From Margaritispora aquatica (taxonomy: Eukaryota > Ascomycota > Leotiomycetes > Helotiales > Discinellaceae), in the NCBI GenBank assembly GCA_007644065.1, contig VJWN01000009.1:1054001-1118000 (forward strand): 64,000 nt of DNA, in the 5' to 3' direction. Under the pieces are notes generated by a model that was given only the letters and a program-made list of their open reading frames with translations, was not told the origin of the DNA and made no database searches. The translations under genes were made by a program, and so were the position numbers. Below are positions 34,744 through 44,995 of this stretch, piece by piece (positions within the stretch are counted from its first letter, which is position 1; each line of letters begins with the position of its first letter).

Positions 34744-35756
34744 ATGGTCCAGTACGTTATAACGCCCTGGCGAAATCGCCAGGAGCTGCTTCATGTGAGG
34801 GCGCAGCTGTATCCCGCTGAGCAGACGAGGACAAAAGCGCGAAGGGACGAGGTTGATGGAGCTAAGGCGCATGCAGTGGCTAAAGTGTCAGTGTGGGTGC
34901 AAAGGGGCAATTGCCCGCACCTGGTGGAGAGCACTGCGATTTTGACGAGTGCGATACTGAACGATGTGCCTGGGAATTCAGTGTACTGTGTCCGAGCTGC
35001 GTATTCAGCTGCGTTCTGTAGGTCAGTTGTGCTCTTCCCTCATGTACTCCTCTCTGTTCTACGTAATTTGGGAATATATCAAAAGAGGCTATGCTAAGTA
35101 ATTTCAGGTTCGTCACGGGTATTCTAGACAGTCACCAGGATAAGCGGCGGAAGATGAGCATGTATGCCATTGCAAAGACAATCGGCCTACCTGCTACGTA
35201 CGTGGAACTTCGTCACCAAGCTACGCATGAAGAGCTGCCTTCGCTGTCGAAGCTGCGAGCTGGTACGCAAAAGGCGCTCAAGTGGATCTGGGGGTACTAT
35301 TGGACTCATCTTGCTGAGGTCACAAAGGCAGCGCCTCCAGTTGACGACTGTAAAATCTTAGTGGAAAATATTCTTTCCGAGAAAACCGAGCTAGTACGTA
35401 GGGAACTCGAGGCTTCCCTTAGCAGATACGATGATGATCGCGTTTTGGATGTCATTATGGAGATTCAAGGCACGACTTCCGATCCTACCACCTTGATGCG
35501 TCTCATTCGTCTCCAAGAGAAGCTCTTGAGCCCAGCTTCAAGTTCTCAGGAGGCAGGCAAGAACAAAGTGGAGAAGACTTTAGATGAGGTAAGGGCTGAG
35601 CTGGCTGCTATGGAGCAAGATCTTAGTTCGGAAGAGGTAGAGGAGCCGGCCCGGAAGAGGCGGAAGGGAGAGGAGCAGAAAAGGAAGAGTGAAGCTAGTA
35701 ATGGATGGGCTATTTGGGAGGGGCCGTGGGTGCCGAAGCCGATTGGGATTGTTTGA
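34744..35756 (+). CDS. LAS1: Las1 pre-rRNA ITS2 endonuclease (HEPN domain)
   Basis: Las1 cuts ITS2 at site C2 in the Las1-Grc3 complex during 60S maturation. Exons 34744..35021 and 35108..35756 join in phase 2 (GTCAGT donor, TTTCAG acceptor), giving 308 residues. Family marks are [19 protein letters not shown] at the N-terminus, [12 protein letters not shown] followed by [14 protein letters not shown], and [17 protein letters not shown], which contains the HEPN nuclease motif Arg-x4-His (RHQATH). A conserved C-terminal tail [18 protein letters not shown] corresponds to the Grc3-contacting LCT. The protein is short compared with yeast Las1 (about 500), mainly because the middle linker is reduced. 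A basic [11 protein letters not shown] stretch near residue 285 may direct it to the nucleolus. Confidence 0.93.
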
Positions 35757-36273
35757 ACAGGTGGATGTCTGAGGTGTTAATTTTAGAACTTTTTCTTGGA
35801 ATGCGGCTTAATCCATGATATTCTGAATCCAATACCTGCTGGTGCAAAGTTGCTGAGCAACCTAGCAAGTGCTTCATTCCGAATACTGCGTTGTGCTTGC
35901 TACTCTTTCGATCAATTACTTGACTTTATGAGAATGCCCTGGTTGCAGCTGTTCTTTAGACCTTCGCTCACTCATCTACATGATAGTGATTTCGTCACAA
36001 GTCAGGATTAAGGCTGTCACGATTTTAAATTTTTTATTTATGATGGCACAAAAGATTTCTGGAATTATGCATGGATCTTAGACTTGGTTGCCAACCTCTG
36101 GAGTGTAGTTTAAAGTCCCCATTGGACGAATGCTAAGTGCCATAACTCCTAGGTGAGTTCAAAGATCTAGTATGTCTATGATTCATGGTAGTACTTTGTA
36201 GTCAAGAAATAACGCATTTGGAATACTCCACTACCTCCGCCTAAGACTTCAGATTCCTAACCATCACTCCAAA
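35757..36273. other. convergent intergenic region
   Basis: 517 bases between the 3' ends of LAS1 and the large intronless gene. A/T-rich around 36020-36050. No gene seen. Confidence 0.6.
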
Positions 36274-38919
36274 TCACTTATCAAGCTCAAATGTGTCTTT
36301 GTCCCACCCGAACCACTTGTTCATGCGCTTCCCAATCGAAGTAAGCATCACATGATCAATAGTAGAATCGGGATGAGGGCGATGAAACACAATGCTCCCC
36401 AATCCATACCACTTTGATCCTCTATCAGGCTCAAATGTAACCGCAGAACCGCCGCTGTGTCGAGACATGAATCCTACTTTGGCCATGGCATCAACGAACC
36501 TATCCCAGAGAACACCCTTTGCCTTTCCTCGCTTAACAAACAGGCTGCTGAAGACCCCAAGTGCTGACTTCTTGACAAGAACCTTCTCGGGTGGTGTCTC
36601 TTGCTGTAAATCATCACTAGAGGTGATTTTCAGAGCTACGAGGTCTTGGTTGATCGCCGATACATCCCCTCGTGTCTTGACCTTGGCTTTCGTCGTACCA
36701 GCTGGCTTTGCATCTACCGGAGTAGTTCCCCATTCAGTCTGAGCCTCTGCAATCGAGTCGAACTTTTTGTTGTTCTGAGCCCGAGGATTCTTCACAGGTG
36801 TAGGAGCTTGGGAAGGTTCAACCACACCTTGAAGGTGTTGACCTTGCTTTCGTGGACGTGGTTTTGCCTCTTTGTGGAGGGAAGAGACAGGTGGGATCGT
36901 TGCCAAGATCTCTTTTCTCTCAGCTTCAAGTGCTGCAAGAAAAGCAGGATCAGTATCAGCGCTTATTAGCTTCAAGTCCTCCCTGATATCAGCACGGCCA
37001 ATGCCTACATTCCTCAGTCTCTTATGACTCTCTTGACGGAAGGTGTACCAAAAGTGTCGAAGTGCCCGTCGCTGCGCATCTTCCTTGGCCAGCCAGCTTG
37101 CGTTATCTTGAGGTAATTCCTGGCTCATGAAAGTCTTCAGCTGCTGCCCTAGGGTGGGATAATCCAAAGGAATCTCCTGAATAGTTCTTTCAGCACTAAT
37201 CGACTTCCCATTAAGATCTATCTCCGCCTTTGTAATGGTTTTACCCATGAATCTCCAAGCTAGACTTCGATCGGTAGCGCTTATGCCAACCATGTCTTGC
37301 TGTGGAGCACATGGGCGATGGGAACGCACGAGCATAAGTAATTCATTGAACGCCGCCAAATCTGATACCTTTCTCAACAACGTCTCGTCAAGTCTCGCAC
37401 ACTCTTCTGCGCTTGCTTTGTCAAGGTGCTGATCCCAGAATTCAAGTAGTCGAAATTTGTCCAATACACCAGGAGCATCGGGGTGAGTAGTCAATGAGAT
37501 GAGGCACCAATGCATTGGGTCTACTTTGAATGCTTCGGCATTGGCAAGAAATTGCTGTTGGGGATCGTCGCTCCGGCATTTGGGTGCATGTGATATGTAT
37601 GCTTTTCCATCAGTCGTGTACTCGTTATTGAACTTGTAGTGACGCTGGAACCCTGGACGGTATGGATATACGCTTTGAATGTGTCGACACTGTATGTCTA
37701 AAAGCTTGAGGATCAAAGCCTCAAGAGCGGCAAGTTTATCTCTGTACTTTGGAGGTAGACGCTGTCCGCGGTGAATCTGGTCTACAAATATATTTTGTAT
37801 TTGCTTGAGTTCTGAAATTTCGTCGCTAATCCACGACCAATGTCGTATCGTCCACGCCTCGTAATCAAGGTCGTGTGTTGTCATAATAAACTTGCATTCC
37901 TCGGTGAGCTCAGAGTATCCAGATGCTTGTATAACTTCGACATATCGACGCATGTATGCTGGATCTGTTTGCAAATGGGACAGATGATCTGTTGCCGATC
38001 TGAGACGATTGTTGCTGATTTCCGCAAGCTTGTCCAGATCGAACCTATGTAATTGCGAAAAGGCCTCATCGACATACACCGAGCCCTTTCCGATAGCTGG
38101 ATAGCTCAGCAGACTTACATTCGCCGAGGTCGTAGAAGCAATGTCTTCAGGTAGACCATCAACAAGCACTTCAACAATACCTCGAAGCACCGAAAGTAGC
38201 TGACTTTGCGCCTTCAGTATTAGCTGGGCTCGAGGAAAGCCTACACTGTCACCACGATGTACTTCATCGCTGACCCATGCTGTAAGTTCACCGTAATGTG
38301 TTCCATGCATAATAACGGCACAACCATTGAAGATAGTCTTGAAAATGCCAGTTGTCCAGCCATAAGTGAGACGGTGGTTGTCTGTGGTAGCGAGATCTGC
38401 AGGGGAATACTTCGTCCGCAGCTGAAGAAGCTTGATCAGCCGAGATGGATCCTCCTTCAGGTTCTCTACACTCATGTAAGGCAATAGGTGGATATTCTGT
38501 TTGTCCCGAGCCTCTGGGTGCCAACCCCTATGTCTTCCATCGTATAAAATATTTGGCTCATGCCACTTTTTCTCATACATATCCGGATCGATGGATTTGA
38601 GAAGATCCTCTCTGCCTTTGACCGACCTCTTCTTCCATCGTTTGGTGATACCAGAGCCGCGCAGATTCAATTGCTGTTGGAGAAAGGCTCGGTTACTATT
38701 GATGCTCGAGATCAATCTAGTACAGATCGTATTTGCATCGACGTCACTGATGCCGGTGTCGTAGCTATACATTGCTTTAAGTTGCTCAGCAGTAGTTCGA
38801 TACTGTTGTGCACATGCTGTACAGCTACAGGGAGGGGCATCAGGATGTCTTCCCTTGACATATGTAACTGGCCCAACAGGTTCAAGACTAGGATTTCTGA
38901 TATTCCTTGGAGCAAACAT
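36274..38919 (-). CDS. large intronless fungal protein with possible HicA-like C-terminal domain
   Basis: One exon, 881 residues from the first ATG (38919). Similar long proteins occur in many filamentous fungi, some annotated as ipa protein, and none has a defined role as far as I know. Residues 20-40 contain a Cys cluster (PPCSCTACAQQ) that could bind metal. The central 500 residues are helical with a repeated Trp/His-rich character (AWTIRHWSWISDEISELK). A disordered Lys/Pro linker runs from about 700 to 780. The last 90 residues (WDRFVDAMAKVGFMSRHSGGSAV... GSIVFHRPHPDSTIDHVMLTSIGKRMNKWFGW) resemble the dsRBD-like HicA fold, with a Gly-Ser step and a His in the IVFHRPHP strand. This resemblance is from memory and inference. 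Absence of introns contrasts with most neighbours. Confidence 0.85.
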   Translation of the reverse strand: MFAPRNIRNPSLEPVGPVTYVKGRHPDAPPCSCTACAQQYRTTAEQLKAMYSYDTGISDVDANTICTRLISSINSNRAFLQQQLNLRGSGITKRWKKRSVKGREDLLKSIDPDMYEKKWHEPNILYDGRHRGWHPEARDKQNIHLLPYMSVENLKEDPSRLIKLLQLRTKYSPADLATTDNHRLTYGWTTGIFKTIFNGCAVIMHGTHYGELTAWVSDEVHRGDSVGFPRAQLILKAQSQLLSVLRGIVEVLVDGLPEDIASTTSANVSLLSYPAIGKGSVYVDEAFSQLHRFDLDKLAEISNNRLRSATDHLSHLQTDPAYMRRYVEVIQASGYSELTEECKFIMTTHDLDYEAWTIRHWSWISDEISELKQIQNIFVDQIHRGQRLPPKYRDKLAALEALILKLLDIQCRHIQSVYPYRPGFQRHYKFNNEYTTDGKAYISHAPKCRSDDPQQQFLANAEAFKVDPMHWCLISLTTHPDAPGVLDKFRLLEFWDQHLDKASAEECARLDETLLRKVSDLAAFNELLMLVRSHRPCAPQQDMVGISATDRSLAWRFMGKTITKAEIDLNGKSISAERTIQEIPLDYPTLGQQLKTFMSQELPQDNASWLAKEDAQRRALRHFWYTFRQESHKRLRNVGIGRADIREDLKLISADTDPAFLAALEAERKEILATIPPVSSLHKEAKPRPRKQGQHLQGVVEPSQAPTPVKNPRAQNNKKFDSIAEAQTEWGTTPVDAKPAGTTKAKVKTRGDVSAINQDLVALKITSSDDLQQETPPEKVLVKKSALGVFSSLFVKRGKAKGVLWDRFVDAMAKVGFMSRHSGGSAVTFEPDRGSKWYGLGSIVFHRPHPDSTIDHVMLTSIGKRMNKWFGWDKDTFELDK

Positions 38920-41748
38920 TGTGTCAAATATGTTGCTTCGAAGCACGAAGCGGGAAGCACGAAGCAGTAATGCCTGAGATCAGATGTCGTTGAGATTGAT
39001 AAGTTGAGCAGGTTTGCTGTCTGGTAACTTCTCGAGCCTCCAGATCTTCTGCTGTTGATGGTTGAATAGGAGTTGGATATAGTTTGCTTAGCGAGATACG
39101 AGATGCGACTCGCGGATTGCAAATTGCATTTCACGCAATTGATGGGCTTCGTGATAGATTTGCTGACGTGTAAGCTGTTGTGTTTGAAGCAATACAGATT
39201 CGAGGGTTTCAGAAGAGAAATATGCGCTGGTTGAATGTGGGTGGTGGAGAAAGTCGCATTCTCCTTATGTTGTTTACAGCTAAACTCGACCAAACAAAGG
39301 GGGGTGTGGTCGCCTGCTCGCTTAATAATCGACACATGCTCTAAAGGTGCAAGCCAAATTGACGAGAAGCTATGGACTACCTAGTATTTACTAAGCCTCC
39401 CTCGTCGGTAGTAGGAGGAGGACAGTTTCTCGTAAGTCTTTAAGAGCTATAAACTATGGTTGGCGGTTGTTACATATCTGCAAGCATTCGAATGATACAT
39501 ACATTTACAAGACCGATTCGCTTAATTATTGGCGACTATTGTGATCTAGAAGTGGAACAAACATGTCAAACATGCCAAATGTAAAGAAATTTATGTATGA
39601 ATGCATAAATGACTCCTAGATCCTAGGAATACCGTGTTCAGAGCTGATATAAGACCGTTATTCTCTAGGGGATTCAGTCGTAATTGACGAAATTATGTTC
39701 AAGTTGCTCCCAAAATCCTGCCTGTAGTTTTTGTGGATTCATCCATGCTCTAGAGACTACAAGCTATCTGTATTTTCTCCCCCTCTAGAGTTTAATCAGC
39801 ATGACCCCTCGAACTCTTAACCGTATTACGTTGGCTTTAGACAGTTTGTGCTGGCATATGTCACCGTCATCCTAATCAGCTACCCACAGACAAGTCATTC
39901 TCGATGCTTATTTAGGTAACTTCACATTCGGCATATTGAAGTTGTGTACAAGATTTTCAATATGTTCCGACTACCAGTGCGCAGCAACGCAAGAATAGCA
40001 TTTTCGCCGACGAGAGAATGGAAGGGAAGACAAGACTAACGTTACATAATAGACAGGAATACATAGAACCTAGAGTTTTTCGGCAATCTTCATTGGATGT
40101 GGGGCAGCCAAATGTGATAAATGCCACTACTACTATCCCTCTTCTGTTTCACAAATGGTAGGCCAAGCTTTTGCTAGCAGAGGAAGCTTAAGAACCATCA
40201 ATAGGTGAAAACATTGAGCAAAAATCTAATCATATTGCTTGGGATGAAAGGTTCAACCAGCAGGTGCAGTGTGTTCAGAAGGTAGAGAGAAAGCGTTTAA
40301 ACATAACACATTGACCTGGTTTTGCCATAACCACAAGAGACAAAGCAGGCAGTAGAAAGAAGTGGCGATTGACCAACCTTTCAACATCAAACTGTACTCC
40401 ATAGAGCAAGGCAGCGCTCTTGGTCTTTCTGCTTCCAATGGTCTTTGGATGAAAGACATTCCGAATATTTCAAGACGCGTTAACCGGATCCAGGCTGTAC
40501 AGCTTGAATAGGACTACACGGATATTTTGTTGCTAAAGCTAGCACTCCCAAGTTTACAAGAATAGAGTGAAAAGACACTCTATAATGCGAACATAACATA
40601 GCTTGGAACAATGAATGAAGAGCAAACTCCCATGTAAGAGACACCAGACTCACCGTCATATGCAAACACTTCTCAGTTACCAGATTTGTTCGTACAGTAG
40701 TAACACTGGACTTATACCCTATTTTCCAAATGACTATCCAAGTAATGAGAACATCAAAAATAAGATATTCTGATTGGAGAACGTGGGTGTGAGCAGCCAT
40801 TGGGAAGCGAGTATATCCAAGTACCACAACACAGTAGTAGAGACCAATACAGACGTAAGTCAGTGCACCTATTTGCACTACATGGAGGAACAAAAGCAGC
40901 AGCTTTCACTCCACTGGCAAATATCAGATACTTTTATTACATGATTGGGCGTGTCACACCACTCCACAAGAGCTTGTTTGTCCCCAACAAAACCAAAAAG
41001 TGAAGCAGAAGCGAGGACCCGAGCATAAACAATTATGAAAGTTGTGTTGTTTCGGCAATCATGTGATGTGTGGGGTATCAGATGGATTCGCGACGACTAT
41101 CAACCTCATAACATCCTTGATACTCAGCTTCAGATGAGAACCTTTGAAGATCAAGACTTTCCAAGTTTCGCAAATGCAATAGAAGCTGTCGATATATTGG
41201 TTCGTATCCGGACTCATGGTTGGCAAAAAATAATCAAATGACAAGAATTTACCACACAAGAGCAACACGAATCTTCAAACTCAAATCCATAACCACAACC
41301 ACACCCAAGCCCATTCTCGCAAACAACCCGAACTCCTTTCACGATGTATTTGTACCTCGCTTCGCACTAACAATTCCAAGTACCAAGCCACACGTTCCAA
41401 GCCACTTCTAGCGAAGTGTCTCTGGCTGTGACCAAGCTCTTGGGCCCCCCTCGCTTATCAACAGCTGGTGTTTCATTGCGCGTTGCATGCTCGAATGACA
41501 AAAATTTCCATTCGTCTTCGTACTCGCCTTCTTCCGTCTGTTTTGATATATCTATCTCTGCATTTAAATTCACTTTGTTTCCCGCTCATTCACTCCTCAA
41601 CCCATCTCTAATCCTGCTTTTCCAATCTCATATCCATTTTCAAATTTATTAGCGACAACAATATTCAGCATTTTCCTTACTCACACTTACTCAACCATCC
41701 ACTTTCCAACTCCAACCAAAAGTCCCACCCACCACCTAACCACCCAAA
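38920..41748. other. 2.8-kb divergent intergenic region
   Basis: Lies between the intronless gene and the DUF7053 gene. It is A/T-rich. Minus ORF 40480-40893 (137 codons, hydrophobic) and plus ORF 41035-41241 have no splice context or motif and are not called. A 12-bp direct repeat sits next to the intronless gene. Pyrimidine-rich sequence precedes 41749. Confidence 0.5.
38940..38965. repeat. 12-bp direct repeat just upstream of the intronless gene
   Basis: GAAGCACGAAGC at 38940-38951 and again at 38954-38965, separated by GG. It starts 21 bases upstream of the start codon, so it lies in the 5' UTR. Confidence 0.8.
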
Positions 41749-42463
41749 ATGTCATGTAAGCTTTCCCTCCCATCCCCCACCAGAACCCCATACCCCCTCC
41801 CTCCAAATATAAAAATGTTAACCTCCCTCTCCCCGCCAGCCCTCCTAGGCTCCAGCACAAAAGTGGACACCTCCACCCCAATCCCCTCCCACATCACCAA
41901 GTCGCAAGTCCTCGCCTTCCTCCACGACACGACCAAGATGCTAGCCCTCAACCCCCTAATGAGCGAATGCAAGCCCCTGGACACCGCAGACAGCGTAGCC
42001 GAGTTCTACAAGAGCGTGCCGACGAAGGAGAAGCCCGCTAACATGGCTGCGTGTAAGGTAAGACTATGCCAGCCACCAACACCAAGCACCAAGCAAGACC
42101 CTCACCAAACACTAACACACCCACCAGATATTCCACATAACAGAAGACGCCGACCTCCGACAAGCCAGCTCGGGAGCCTGGACGAAGAACTTCGTGCCCG
42201 ACAAAGTGATCTACACGTCGGGGATGGAGAACACGTCGTCGGGGATGATATCGATCACGCACGCGCCGCTGAGTGTCAACAGCGTGACGACGTGGACGAT
42301 GACGGGCAGTGAGGGCAACCTGGTGGTGGACATGAGCGGCAAGGTCGAGGCGAACAAGGTGCTTATGCAGTTCATCAAGCGCATGCTGCCGGGAGATTAT
42401 CAGGAGTTAGCGAGAAGGTTCCTCGAGGCGCTGAAGAGCGATGTCGATGGGGAGAAGGTTTGA
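41749..42463 (+). CDS. DUF7053-type (START-like) fungal protein
   Basis: Three exons, 41749..41755 (only 7 nt), 41849..42057 and 42128..42463, with phases 1 and 0, give 183 residues. The first exon encodes Met-Ser and the first base of Cys. The acceptor at 41847-41848 restores MSCSSTKVDTSTPIPSHITKSQVLAFLHD, matching the usual start of the family (short Thr-rich strand, PIPSHITK, helix with LHD). Later parts: DTADSVAEFYKSVPT, IFHITEDAD, VPDKVIYTSGMENTSSGMISITHAPLSV, a WTMTGSEGN turn and a C-terminal amphipathic helix (LMQFIKRMLPGDYQELARRFLEAL). Such proteins are thought to fold like START/SRPBCC lipid-binding domains, but ligand and role are unknown. A frame that ignores intron 1 gives a false 30-residue Pro-rich N-terminus. 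Confidence 0.85.
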
Positions 42464-43215
42464 TTGACGTAGGTGGAAGAATGAGATTTGGTTGGAAATT
42501 TGGAGTTTTAAGATATGCTTGTATGGCTCTTGTGAAGTGATCACAGTCGCTGGCTCGCTAGATTGCGTTTTGGGCAGGAAGAGAGAAGTTATGGTACTGC
42601 AAGTTAGGAGTAATAGATAGCAAATATGCGTTTGGCAATATGGATTTGGAATTTACTGGGCTGAAGAATTAACAAACGAATTTGGAGATCCAAGACTCAT
42701 TTAATTACATGTGTTAGCAAAGTTGAGAGCTAAAAATGACAGTCAAGATATAAGGAAGTCTCCTTCCGGCTTCCTAAGGGTCAGCGTTCGCTTGAACTAT
42801 GGTCCTGTTCACGCTAAGATGTTAGCACATACTCAGCATAGAGATAGATAGGTCACAGTAACCTTGTGAACAGCAGCCATCATGGTGTCCAACCACAGGA
42901 GATCTCAAGAGCTCAAAGACCCAGCCCCACTGCGGGGTCATGAATATCCTTCATCCTTCTCACCCACCAAAGATACCCCGCATGTCAATCATAAGTGGAG
43001 ACCTAGAATCTCTATTTAAACATCACTTAATACACTTCATTCTCCTTAAACCATGTCTTCCATCGAAGACGAAAATTGCAATTTTATAGCTACCTAGCAA
43101 GTCAAGCTAAAGCGGTATCTACCTCCCACGCAAACTCCCATAACAACCTGCTAAAGTCACCAAAATGCCCAATACTCCTCCCAATTTCATAGATGTATAC
43201 CCCTCAGCAAATTGA
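42464..43215. other. convergent intergenic region, 750 bases
   Basis: Lies between the 3' ends of the DUF7053 and DUF2235 genes. No coding or repeat signal was seen. Confidence 0.6.
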
Positions 43216-44920
43216 CTAAACTGTGGCTTTTTCCACGCTCCTTCTCAAGAGTCTAATCTCAGTAGCACCAAGAGTGTCCTCTGGCAATACTCGCCCACTG
43301 TTATCTTTCGCCTTCCAAACAACACCACTTGAGACAGCCGAGTGGTCCTTCTCAGCCTTAACTTGTGGTGTCTCAACACATGTGTAGTCCTTCATTGCAA
43401 CTGGATTGTAGACCCCTGTGAGACCCAAGGTCTTCTTAGCTAAGTCAAAGAGTTTATTGGTTTTGGTCGTATTACCATGTTCTTCCTGCCCGAGTCCACC
43501 ACCATCGATCCGAACACGCACACATCGGTGCACATACTCTTCGGGACGATTCAAGGGTTTTGCGGTCCCTTCTCCGGTCTGACTTGAGATCGCGGTATAC
43601 ATGCCTGGTGTGCGAACAATAGGAAGCAATGAGGTAGCAAAGCTTTTGAAGCTTGTGACTTCGGAAGAATTGTAAAGCTTTCCAAAACCCCATGGTCGGA
43701 CTTCCTTGGGCACTTGCTTGTTGTAGAACGCAAGAGCAGAGTCTTGGACCCAGTTAAGATAGGTTGGCTCAAACGCGAGGATGCCATTTCCCTTGTCATC
43801 CAAGTCGTTGTCTTCAAGCTGGCTGATCATCCAGGCTAAGCTCAAATTTGAGATACCTGCATCTGGATAAGATCCTCCAATATTGGAGTGACACCCGGGG
43901 AACCACGTTTGCTTTAACTTTTGTAGCCTGTTTGGCTTATCTGGCCATTCCCAAAGCGTTGGTGTAAAGAAATGACGCTTCTCATCAATCGCCAAAGCAT
44001 GGAATGCAAACTGAATTTGTTGAGCGACTTTGGTATTGACGAAAGAGTAGGGTTTGACATTTGCGGCCTCAAAAGGTAATGGAATACCCAGGGCACCTGC
44101 GAAGTGTGTAAGCGATACAAGTCGTTGTCGCATACATACACTGCAAACTTACCAACAGTATCAAAAACACACACAGCTCGAATTGGCATGCCCCATCGGG
44201 TCAGCCCATCCTGTCAATGGTTAGTAAAGTAACATCATGAAGCTCATCACTATTTCCTTACATCAATCAATTTCTGGCGATACGCAGGATCTGTGAATGG
44301 AATCTTCTTGCCATAAACGGACTCAAACCACTCACTCTGATGACCAGGCATATTCTGCATCATCCAGTCCTTGAAGATACCCCAAAAGCTCTCCATGCCA
44401 ACCTTAGTCAAGAGCCCAACATCCGAAATCAGGGACGAGATGCATCTTGCCGTGTAAGCTCCTCGGGAAAATCCCATGAGGACGATTTGATCCATAGGAA
44501 CCTTGGGATCCATCAACGCCTTCTGATCAGCCGGATCGAAGTTGTTGGCCACAAATGCATACGCCTCGCGAATGTGTTCCGAGATGTCCTGGCCGGTTAT
44601 CCCACTCACAATCTCATCCTGCAGATCCCCATCGGCTCCTACACCGCGCTGGTAATAGACAATTTGTGGAACTCCTTTCTGATCCTTGTGCGTCAGTGCT
44701 CTGACGAGTCGGGGGATGTTGGAGACGATTTGGTCGGGAACGATGGAGTCCTTGGCACTATCTGGCCCGGCATCGCTGTTTTGCCATGTCCCTAATGAGT
44801 GTTGGCTTCAATCACTTGGAGAGTGTAGATTGTAGAGAATATACCATCACATGCAACAATCATCTTCTTGCCCACCGCTCTGCCCTCGATGGGGATCGAG
44901 TCAAAAGCAACGGCCGCCAT
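43216..44920 (-). CDS. DUF2235 (Tle1-like) alpha/beta hydrolase
   Basis: Four exons, 44920..44845, 44791..44262, 44210..44153 and 44096..43216, in phase, give 514 residues. The signature is complete. MIVACDGTWQNSD (oxyanion/DGTW strand) is formed across intron 1. LMGFSRGAYTAR is the GxSxG nucleophile elbow with Ser. VCVFDTVGALGIP (DTVxxxG, likely acid region) is split by intron 3, and FPGCHSNIGG carries the His. Bacterial relatives are type VI secretion phospholipase effectors. Fungal members are common and their substrate is unknown, with a lipase or phospholipase-like esterase as the usual guess. An in-frame ATG at 44995 would add 25 residues rich in Leu, Phe and Arg (MPVLRLQFLSF...), possibly a mitochondrial-type extension. 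I prefer 44920. Confidence 0.92.
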
Positions 44921-44995
44921 ACTGAAGGTTCTTCGAACTGAAGGATGAAAAAGAACTGGCTTGAAACTCAGAAACTGTAATCGCAACACAGGCAT

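Noticed and set aside
38919..38946. Start of the intronless gene at MLRSNIF
   Set aside because: The codon at 38946 is GTG; the first ATG is at 38919.
40480..40893. 137-codon hydrophobic minus ORF as a membrane protein
   Set aside because: A/T-rich sequence readily gives hydrophobic frames; no start context, motif or neighbour logic supports it.
41749..42312. 187-codon unspliced ORF starting at the DUF7053 gene
   Set aside because: It reads through two introns and has a Pro-rich false N-terminus and an Asp-rich false C-terminus; the spliced form restores the family sequence.
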